A stretch of DNA of 64,000 nucleotides from Leptasterias polaris. Taxonomy: Eukaryota; Echinodermata; Asteroidea; Forcipulatida; Asteriidae. Shown here piece after piece: positions 48,901 to 59,100 of the stretch (position 1 is its first letter; each line of letters opens with the position of its first letter). The stretch is taken from positions 310,001-374,000 of the forward strand of contig JAZGTN010000013.1 in NCBI GenBank assembly GCA_037783415.1, given 5' to 3'. The position numbers and the translations under genes were made by a program. The notes under the pieces are model-generated. The model made no database searches and was not told the origin of the DNA. It worked only from the letters and a program-made list of their open reading frames with translations.

Positions 48901-49090
48901 TTTTCCTGATAAAAGACGTCATCAATTGTAACATGACTTCGACTTAAAGTTGCAGTTTTACCAGATTTGTATACACAGTATTACAATTGCCTGGTCAAGC
49001 TTAAAACCAAATTGATGTATTCAAGCTGACAATGAGTAACATCCCATATTTGAACGTCATGCCGAACACCTTGTTTTTGTTGTGTAACAA
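45960..49090 (+). repeat. Two tandem copies of a ~1.1 kb non-coding element bounded by GGTGTTCGG / CCGAACACC
   Basis: It opens with three 64-68 bp direct repeats (GGTGTTCGGGCACACAGCCC, CCTCTTGTTTTTGTTCCGG). Copy 1 is about 46130-47330 and ends CACCGAACACCTCTT. Copy 2 starts near 47340 (CCGCTAACAAAAGCACACTT as at 46206), is broken near 48105 by about 800 bp of unrelated sequence, and resumes near 48910, ending at GCCGAACACC (49065). Many ATGACGTCAT palindromes are conserved in both. No coding capacity. Confidence 0.7.
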
Positions 49091-49123
49091 AAATTTAAGT
49101 CTAGTGTGTTTCCTGTTTTTATT

Positions 49124-49179
49124 TCCGCTAGCCCCCCCATTTTCGTCCACTATTGGACGAAAATGGGGGGGCTAGCGGA
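49124..49179. repeat. Perfect 25 bp inverted repeat
   Basis: Arms CCGCTAGCCCCCCCATTTTC + GTCC (49125-49148) and their exact complement (49155-49178), plus one more pair outside, are separated by the 6 bp ACTATT. Confidence 0.95.
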
Positions 49180-50290
49180 TATGCTGGTATGCAGATCATG
49201 AATATTTAAATCTTTCGTTCGGCCGACTAAACAGCGCAGAATGGGAGGCAAATGAATGATTCATTTTCGACGGTCCAATCACAAGCTTCCCTCATTATGA
49301 CCTTTGTACCATGCTTCCACACAAGCACACGATTCGAACACCGTGGCCGTTGAGACTGGGAGACTGGTTGGACGAGTCCATTTTATCTGAGGGTGATGAA
49401 ATCTTCAAATGTTGTAAACACGTAGACCTAATCTTTACACTAGTAGAGAACATTTGAAAATGATTATTTTTACGTTGTTAACTGCTTTAGTAATTTGAAA
49501 CTACAGGCCTTACTGTTATGATGTTAGTGCTGATAGAGAAAGAATTTCAACGATACGATTTTCTTTTTCTTTGTTAACGGTAAGCATCTCTTTTAAAAAA
49601 TGGAGTGTACTCAAACCGCGATTGCAAATGATTGCGCAATGCGCCCCCCATCCTTAGTAAACATGACGCATCAGTGCTTCCGCCACTGACCAATGGGGTC
49701 TTGTCTTATGCACGCATTATAGTAATGACCCCGGCTAGCTCAAAACAGAACCATCAAGGCGTTGATTCAGATAGTCTACGTGTACACATCTCACACCACG
49801 CAAGCACTGCGTTACACATGCTTGGCACACATCCAGAGACTGCACATAGCTGGGGTGCATGGGTAGCGCAATGGCGCAATAGCGCAAAGGGAAAACCAAC
49901 TAATCTAAAAAAGACAATTAATAAATGAAAGTAAAACTCCAACGCCTTGGTCAAGGCTACGCCTGCCCTGGTCTACGTCTAGGCAGGCAACCCTATACCA
50001 TGGAGCCCATGCTTCTACTACTGAAGAACGAACGGCACACACACACACGTACACACGGTTCATCCAACTTGGCATATAATAATATGCAAGGCCCGGCGGA
50101 CGTACACATGCGTGTGCGTGTATCCGTCGCATCCGAAAGGTACCCGACAGGCCGAAAGGCACCGAACCGCTGGAAGCGTTAGTTTTTAGTGCCTTCCGTA
50201 TTGGTAAGCCCCAAACGTTTGACTCGTCCTAAACTATGACGTCATTCGTACAAGAAACCGGGACTATTGTATGGAGAGCGCATTGTTTGA

Positions 50291-50324
50291 CCGACGGCTG
50301 TTGCCTACTGGCAACAGCCGTCGG
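50291..50324. repeat. Perfect 15 bp hairpin
   Basis: CCGACGGCTGTTGCC, loop TACT, GGCAACAGCCGTCGG. It lies just outside element B. The rest of 50330-51950 shows only A/T-rich tracts and small chance frames. Confidence 0.9.
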
Positions 50325-51954
50325 CTAACTGTTTGACCTGTTTAAGGCTCATTCCAATCTTAAAAAAAAATATTATTTTAATTCAAAATATATTTACAAA
50401 ATAAGTACTTTAAGTACAATAATTTATTATTTTTGCCATTAAATAATTTATTTCCACAGTTCTTTATTTTAAAAATTTAAGTAATAGTTGTATTTAAACA
50501 CTTTTCAAAGAAATATATTAGTGTTGCTATGAGATTCGTTACACAGTGGGGTCACTGCACTTTTTGGGAAAACATCTTCAATCACGTTTGTATACCGCGT
50601 ATGTTTGCGTGTGATCTGCCCGGTGGGGTCGAAAGAAAACTACCGAATTTGACAGGAAGCAACATAATTTATTGAAAACACTTTATTGGTCAAATTGTAA
50701 GTTCTCTTCGTTTACTAATTGTGTAAATAATTGACTTTTTACATCTTGTATTGTAATTGTGTGGCACCCCGGAGACAGTCTGACACGACACTCGACAGAC
50801 ACTGGACAGTGTGGACATGCTGGACAGTAGTGCCACTGCCAGCCTTCTTAATCTTATTTCTTTCTTACAATCTTAGGACTTTATCTTATCTTTTGGGGAA
50901 ATTGGTTGTCATGGTTGTTTGTAATGTTGGTGTTTTTTATTTTACACAACCATGACAACGTTTCTGTTTTGTCTAGGGACTCCTAGTCTAGCAGTTTGTC
51001 TATTATAATTAAGTTGCAGTGTTCTACTTCTAAAGGATTATTGCAACTATAAAAAAAAAGTAAATACTATGCCCCATTTATAGTGCCAATACAATACTCT
51101 GGACTTTCTCCGATCCTTGGCCCTACGCCCATGTACCTCCAGAAGGTGGGATAATTTTTCGAATATAAACTCACGTTTTTATGCCGAGATTTTTTTCCCA
51201 GTTGTCACTCATTGTATCCGATTTGTGGACAGCACATTAAAACGCCATTGTGCGTGCTCGTTTTGATGTAATTTTGAAGAAATTCTGAGGCGTTACTGCC
51301 ACTGATTTGACTGCCCGGCATCCATGATGTTTGCTAATGCGCATGCAGGCAGCGTTCACGAATTGCGCAGAAATTAAGACAGCGTGGTGTGTGCGGAGCC
51401 TTTTGCCTTGCTTCCAGCGCACACTGCTCTGTCTTTAGTGTCCAATGTCCATTTGCGTTTTTGATACTAGGTGCCAAATATTAAGGGCAGACTTATTTTA
51501 CATCGATTCTCCGATGTAGGCTTGAAAATCATCAATTTGGAGCACAGAAAATTATCCTGATGCTGCATCTTGGACATAATATTGAGAATCCAGTAGGCGA
51601 TTCTCAAGCTATTTTGTTTAGTTTTTTTGTCATTTTGGGGCATTTTTCGTGGCTGGGTGCTGTACAAATCATATAAAATTGCTTTGTGTGGCAGATTTAC
51701 AATGGATTCCTGGGGTGCTATAAGACGACCGAAGATGTCAAAATTTCGAAAAAAAGAGTACAGCGCCCCAGTTACTGGGTCTACCACTAATGCACCATGG
51801 CACACAAGGCAGATTCATCATTGTGCATATTATCGTGAAAGGGTCTATGTCAACAGTTGTACATATGTATAATTATTCAGTTGAATATTTTGTTTTTGTT
51901 AGCCCCATTATTTTATAAGTGCTAATCCACAGGACCTCGTACGGGTTTACTACA

Positions 51955-52265
51955 GGTCAACTCGGTCTGAAGTCAAATTGGTCTTGAAACAACTAGGTCC
52001 AAATTTGATTTTGTCTGAAGTCAACTCGATCCGAGTTCAACTCAGTCCAAAGTCAACTCGGTCTGAAGTCAACACAGTCAGAAGTCAACTTGGTCTGAAT
52101 GAAGTCAAGTCGGTCCTAAGTCAACTCAGTCTGACTCTAAAGTCAACTTGGTCCAAAGTCAACTTGGTCTAAAGTCGACTTGGTCTAAAGTCAACTTGGT
52201 CTAAAGTCGATTTGGTCTGAAGTCGACTTGGTCCAAAGTCAACTTGGTCTGAAGTCAACTGGATT
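51955..52265 (+). repeat. 15 bp minisatellite
   Basis: About 20 tandem variants of AAGTCAACTTGGTCT / AAGTCAACTCGGTCTG. The open frame through it has no protein character. Confidence 0.9.
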
Positions 52266-52523
52266 GGGCACAACTATAGAAAACAGGTACACTTCGAAGC
52301 TATATCTGCGCCTCCGTGGAGTCGGAGCAGACAAGTCGGTCCAAGGCAGTTGCATAACCCCGCTCGGAACCCTCTCCCTCTGTCTTTACCCCAATCAGAT
52401 GAGGTATAAAAAAAGCACAAATGTATGTTCCAATGTATCATAAGGCACCCTGAATTATGTTTTTTGCCCCTGCTTGCCAATTCTTTTAGTTCTGTTTAAT
52501 TACAACACTGGTCCCCCCAACTG

Positions 52524-52678
52524 TGTGTATTTTTGGACATACATTCCTCATGAATCCGTCATTTTCGTGAAATAATGCAGCTCTCAACATTAAAAGATTC
52601 TGCAAAATTTAAACACAGTTTATTAAGAAAAACCACAAATTTATGAGGAATTAATGAGGAATGTATTATGTCCAAAAC
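52524..52678. mobile_element. Small MITE with TTTTGGACATACATTCCTCA ends
   Basis: TTTTTGGACATACATTCCTC and GAGGAATGTATTATGTCCAA form inverted ends around about 155 bp, about 280 bp upstream of the DRC2 start codon. Confidence 0.65.
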
Positions 52679-52960
52679 CCACCGCATAAAAATGTATTCT
52701 GCCATGGAATGTAAATCCGGTGAAATTAGTTGCTTCTTGCAGGAAAGATTTGAGTTATGAAGCTTTGAAATGTTTTCACCCCAGAAACGGGCCCCAATAT
52801 CTAGGACTCTATGTCTGTGTACAGCACAGAGGAAGAGTCCTCTAGGGCTACCTTTGTATCATTTGGAGATGTTTTTATGCGCATTGATTCTTGAGTTTTG
52901 TCTTTCCAAGAACTTAATTAATTTAAGCTATCACTCCATACATTTTCAGAAATCCCAATC

Positions 52961-53113
52961 ATGGCGCCCAAAAAGAAAGGAAAGAAATCTGGTAAAAAGG
53001 GCAAGCTGGCCAAGATGACTGAGGAGGAACGAATCTTATACCTTGAGCAAAAGATGCTGGCTGAGGAAGAAATGAAGAAGAAAAAAGAAGATATGTTGAA
53101 CCAGTTTTTAAAG
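52961..53113 (+). CDS. DRC2: DRC2 coding exon 1
   Basis: Encodes a basic Lys/Gly start ([18 protein letters not shown]), then [20 protein letters not shown] and a KKKEDML helix. This matches the family's Lys-rich start. The ATG is in context AATCATGG. A sequence CATTTTCAG just before (ending 52950) looks like a 3' splice site, so a noncoding 5' UTR exon farther upstream is likely; I could not place it. Confidence 0.93.
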
Positions 53114-56100
53114 GTAAATAATAGAGTTGTGCATTTACGTTTATTTTCCTAAACAATTAGATGGAACTTGTGACTTCCGTTTGACCATTTAGCCCAATTA
53201 CAATCAGAACTATGAGCCTGTCTGTAAAATGAGCAGATGTCAACACACTTTCAAGGATTAATAATAAACCACTGTAACCCAGTCTTTACAGTCCCAAAAC
53301 CACAATCTGCAGTGGGGCAGTAGCTGTGTACAAATAGCAAAATTTAAAACAATTTGCAGGGGATTGAAAAGAATGTATCATTTGTGAGAGGTTTAAGATA
53401 AGGAATACTCCGCCAACAAAAGGGATGTCAATCATTGTCCCTGGGTAATGTGTGGGGCTAACATTTTTATAAAGAAAAGGAAGTTTTTCTTTGTTTCTTT
53501 TTACTGACAGCTTTGTTCAAAGGGTGTGTTGGTTTTAAAGAATGAATGTTCACAGATTTGCACATAACTTACATGGTATAAAGATGGTCATGGTGGAAAG
53601 CTTCCCTTGAAATAGTTTTGCTTGAAATGCCATAGTTTTTAGGAAATGAGTAAAATAATAGTCTTTATCCTGCAGGATAAATTCCGATGTTTGAAAAGAA
53701 GTTAAAACACATATGGTTTTTTTTCCATTGTTTTCTCATGACTCCGAAGACCGATTTAGCTTAAACTTTCACAGGTTTGTTATTTCATGTATATGTTGGG
53801 TCACATCAAGTTTGGATACAGGTCTTTGGCAATTACTAATGTTGTACACACCCTTTAACTGTAAACAAGTTCACCGATTGTTTTTTTAAACAGTTAACCA
53901 GTTAAATGTCCCAACCATAGTAGATAATGTGACGTGGATGGAAGGCTATTGTTTATATTGTGCTCTGGTTTTCTTGCGAAAAGATGGCCCGGTTGTCTTG
54001 AGGGTTAAGTGATTACAAAAAGATCTTGCATTTACCACTTCACAGGACAAGCTAGTCAAAGAAGAGAGGAGCACACGTTTGAATATGTACAAGATCACAC
54101 ACCAGTGGCGTAACATCATGCGAGCTGCCAAGTCTAAAGAACTCAAAAGAGACATTGAGATCTTGAGTCAGACCTTTGAGAGGGTCGTCGATCGGAAGGA
54201 TAGCGTCATCAAATCCTTGGCCAAGGACTTGACAGAGGCGGAAGAGCAGTACGCAATGGCACTTAGGAGTCACCTACAAAACATGGACTCACTCACTGGT
54301 AAAGACTTGTGCTTTTTTGTGTAGGGGTCAGAGACCAACACTGAGAAAGTTTAGGCTCTGAAACAACTCTTATGTCCGATGTTGGAAAACAAAGTAGATA
54401 GCGCTGAACGATAACAAATTGTGACTGGGGGTATGTTCAGGCATGATGTTCTTCCTACTTAAAAGTTAAATCTGATTTCCAATTTTTTTTTGCTCGTAGA
54501 AAAGTCATCAAAAATGTTATTAAATAGCCTGAAAAGTCTATAAAAGCGTACCGTATACCCGTGTAGGTTTGGGTTTTTTCAAGAGCCAAATATCATGTCT
54601 GTATTTTCGGGAAATATGGCTGATATGACGGGTGTTATCACTTATATGACAATATATCGCAAATATGTTTGAAAATTGAAAGCTACCTATAGAATTGGAT
54701 ATCAATGACTCAATCGAATGTGAGAAAAAAAAACCCAGTTTACTGCCCATTGAAGGAAATGAGCGATTAAATAAACATCACTGTTTCTTGATCTTCTCTC
54801 TTCACTAGTTCCTTTCTCCCCATTGGTTGTTATTCTCTCACTACTGTTTCTTGTCTCACCAGTGGGTCTTCAGCTCTCGTCAGTAGTTCTTCCCTCAACA
54901 CTGGCTCTTCCCTCTGACCCTACACTGGTTATTCTTCTCTTATTACTGGCTCTTCTCTCAACACTGATTCTTCTTCAGTGAACACTGGTTCTTTTCACAA
55001 CCACTTCTTCCCCAAAAAGTTAATTATTATTTAATTGTTATACTAATTTCTTCTTGCCTTCCTCGCCCCAAGAGGCTTCAACCTCTACTTAAAAATGAGG
55101 TTTAAAAAGGAAATAAAGGGTTGAAGGAGTAAGCAGATTACCACGATCCCCCACCCCTTTAGCTTGTAACACTCACAAGTCACCATATAAATAGATCTTG
55201 TCATTCTAAATAACTTCTACCTGTTTTAGAATGCAATTAGCGCCGGTAGAAGAAAAAAAAAAGAAAAAAACGCTTTTAAAAGTTACTTATAATTATGCCT
55301 TTGCTATCGTATGTTAATTGTACGTTTCTTTGGTACAGATCTCCAACGGAATCGTCTGAACATCCTGCAATCAGAGTACGGTGAGGAGCTTACCGTCCTC
55401 ATGAAGGAGTTCAACAGTGAGCGGTCATTGATCATTGAACAGCATCGCAGGGAGATAAACGACCTCCAGGATATTCTCTTCGCCATGGAACAGAACAGCA
55501 ACGACCGAGAGAACGAAGCTAAACAAGACTTCCAGAGCTTGAGAGATGAAATCAAGAATAAAGTATGAACCCTTTGATTAATTTGTCACCATTTAGTATA
55601 GATTAATCGAAACTACTGTTTTTTATGTCGCCAACTTTGGGATGGCACCTACCATGCTTCCGCGCAAGTTCATTTCCTTACACACCACAGGTATCTTGAC
55701 TAGTGATGTTTCACATCTTTTCAAAGTGGCTTTGTATTCGCGTCATAACCCGGGCGCTACATGTTTACATTGCAAGATTATGTATAGCTCAACCTCTCTA
55801 TTTTCTCCAAAACATGGGCAACATTAAAGGTCATTTCATTGAGAGTTTCTTGAGAACAGGATGTTTTTAAAAAGAAAGTGCTCTTTCAAAAACCTATTGC
55901 GCACCATTTCTTTACAAAGGAAAGCCATTTTAAAATAGTACAATTTTGTTGTCTTTCCAGAACCTTGAGGAGAAACATGCCTTGAGGATACAGCTGGAGG
56001 GTCAAGTGGAGGATCTATGGAAGCAATTCCAACAAGCTCTCAAGAGTTATAATGAGACAACTGAGGAGAGGAAAGCTCACTTTGAGACGCTGAAAGTCAA

Positions 56101-59100
56101 AGATGAGAAGAGTGCCAAGGAGATTGAGATGCAGATGAGGAAACTACAGAGAATATCTGTAAGGCCATGAAAAAACCACAACAAATCACCACTTCATGTC
56201 AGAATTATTTTGTAAAAGTCTGTGCCAACTCAACGCTTTTATTTCTGAAAAAATTTTGAAGCTTCTTAAGTAATTGTTGACCTTTGAAATTATTGTTGCC
56301 ACAATGAAACCCTTGACTTGACAAATGAAAGACAACAAAGTTTCTCATAAATAGTTCTGGGATTCGCAGAACCTTGGCCATGGGGCACCGCTGAAAATCT
56401 GCCATGGTATGCTGGAATTTGAGAACGCTTGGACTTGCCTCCCATTGAACTGAATACAATGACAAACAAATCGTCGCGCGTACCACGAACCGACCTAACT
56501 CGTACACAGTATAAAAAAACATGTTTGGAGAAAATCACGAATGAAGTTGCACTATTTTTCAAACTGCTGTTTCGGGTTCTGCTAACTATTTGTATACAAT
56601 TTTTTAAGACAAAAATAAAGCCGACTACTTTATTAATACAGAACTGTCAATTTCATTTAATCCCCGCAACTATTTTAATTAGTAAATAATACCTAAAGAG
56701 ATAGGTCACTTTGTGAAAATTAAAATCCGAGTTTTGCCCGCAGAGCGCCGTGTACAAACCAATGCATAATAGAGACGTATCTAGTTAGGTCACTTTGTGA
56801 AAATACCACGCTTTGAGTTAGGTCAGTTCGTGGTACGCAAATTTTACACGCGCGCCCGAACTGCGCGCGCTGTAGCGCATAGTACATCATTGGTAAAGTG
56901 GCGTATCTAGATAGGTCACTTTGTGAAAAGACAAAACGGCAAATCTAGTGATACGTCGTTTTTAGTAATTAGTGTAATTACAAAACTACTACGTATTTAG
57001 TTCTGAAACTTGCTGAAAATGTTAACAGTAATGAGTATATTAATAATTTGTAAAAAAAAAATTTGCAAAAGTGTGTGATTTTTGTCAGTTAGGTCGGTTC
57101 GTGGTACGCGCGACGAAATGTGGCAGCCTGTCCATTCTTGTATGCCACATTTGTACACAACAGGACAAAGGTCAGGGATCAAGGGTTACACAATAACCAT
57201 TGGAAAGGGAATCTACGAGGCATTTTTTCCAAACCTTTTGTCGCCCTTTGTATGGATGAAACAGCGTTTTACAGTAGGTGTCTGCCTCAACATGCTACAC
57301 ACTGGACATTTCGGATGGATATAAATGTCAGCTATCCGGTTGTCAGCAAAAAATTGAGGAAAAGTTATTACTGGCGATAAAAAATGTTCGCCGTAAGTCT
57401 GTCCCCAGAAAATTTGCGGAAATAGACGTCATCCGACGTTAGTGGGTAAAGAGGCAAAGTCTTAATAGATGTTGAATTTGCATCAGAGATAAAGAATACT
57501 CTTTGTATTTGTACCCATAAATATCGATGTGTGTTAAGCACTTAACATCTATACTCAGTACTTTCCTGAGTCCTGTGAAAAAAAATCAAGAGGTACAAGC
57601 TACCCGTGAAAAGGTGACAACGAGGAAGTGTTCATTTGTGGGAGGAAAACACCAATGGGGGACTTTTGGGACCCTAGGTGGCGGCAGACTTACCAGGTAA
57701 ATCCATTGTTCTCGGTAACGTGCGCATGCTCAGAACTGCATCAACAATGGGAATTTACCTGGTAAGTCTGCTGCCACCTAGCGTTCCAAAGTATCCCATT
57801 GGGAAATCTCCATAACCAGATAGGGACCAAAAATCCATTCCACATGCAATCCACATTTCCAGAGTGGGATTTGATGAAGGCTTCCCTGAAGTGAAAGGCA
57901 GGGAAATTGTTACCGCTACAATTCAATTCAATTCAATTCAATAAAACATTTATTTCCGAAAAAGACAGAATTATACGGACAAATTTATAGTAGTACAATA
58001 CAAGCAAAGAGTAAGCATGACCAATGAAAATGATACTGCAAAAATTTAACATTCTAGGCTGTGAGTAAGGAGGCTGTTCAAATAAGCCGAGGCTCGTGGG
58101 GAACAGCCCTGTGTTGTCACGACAATGCAAATGTATAACTCATGCAAGGCCATGTACACACTTGGTAATAATAGTTCAGTGCAGTAAGATCATTTCTCAC
58201 TCTATTGGTTTCACATTTACATCTGGGTGAGCTGTAAAGGACACAACCAAAGAACTTTGGTACAGTCAGTTACAATGAGTCTCTCCGATTACTGCATTGT
58301 GGATCTGTTATGAATTAAACTTTTACTTCGTTTGCATCCAGGACACAATATCACAGCTGAAGGGCAAGATGTCACAGAACTCCCGCGAGAGCGAGGACCG
58401 CAACAAGGATCTACGAGAGCAGCGTGAAGTCATCGCCGAGCACTTCCACGAACTAAAGAACCAGATGAACCGCTTCCGTGACAACGAGAGATCACGCCTT
58501 ACTAAACTGACTCTGGAGAGCAACGCTGCAATCAAGGAGCTCACACGAAAAACTGATTCGGTATGATTCAGAGTTTGCAAATCTCTTTTACTTTTAAAGA
58601 AAACGAAAACCCAGTCAGTTTCTCTCATGGTTTATTGCTTGATTTGTGCGATTAAAAGTTACATTCCCGTAAGGTGATCTCTGTACTGCTGCTTCCAAGG
58701 TTGTTTCATAAACTTGGGTTGGATCCGTGATTGTATGGCAATTTCAGGTTGAATGACTTTAGACTATAATCCCAGGAACAAAGGTATGGACAAAATAGGG
58801 AGACGGCAAACATTAGGGCTAGATAGCTCATAACTTAACCTTTTTTTGCAGGGTGAGAGGATAATGAAGCTTACTGAGCAATGTCGGAAACTGGAGACAG
58901 AAGAGGAGAAGGTGCTGCCGTTCTACGCCTCAAGCCTGACCCAGGAAGAGCAGGAAGATGTTCAGGCAGCTGTAGCCGAACCACCATCAGAGCCACTGGC
59001 AGAGGTTAGCCAAAAATATCCAAATCCAATAGCCCCTTCACCCCACCACTACCCCTACCCCAACTTGAAAACCAATTCTGTCATCCAATTCATCTAGAGG

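Larger units (their letters stand above)
42617..50198. mobile_element. 7.6 kb TIR element B with 7 bp target duplication
   Basis: Left end CGGAAGGCACTAAAAACTAA (42617) and right end TTAGTTTTTAGTGCCTTCCG (ending 50198) are perfect inverted copies that continue, with some differences, for about 100 bp (GGTTCGGTGCCT, CCTTTCGGATGCGACGG, ACACGCACACGC). TATTGGT flanks both sides (42610-42616, 50199-50205). The interior is repeats only; no transposase ORF. A 7-8 bp duplication with long TIRs would fit a hAT- or Mutator-like element, but this is not proven. Confidence 0.8.

Noticed and set aside
50902..50961. Pair of X-box-like (RFX) sites, GGTTGTCATGGTTGT and ACAACCATGACAAC, upstream of DRC2
   Set aside because: They are two arms of an inverted repeat, each only a half match to the X-box, and 2 kb from the start codon.
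58323..58628. 101-codon minus-strand open frame
   Set aside because: Antisense shadow of DRC2 exon 5.
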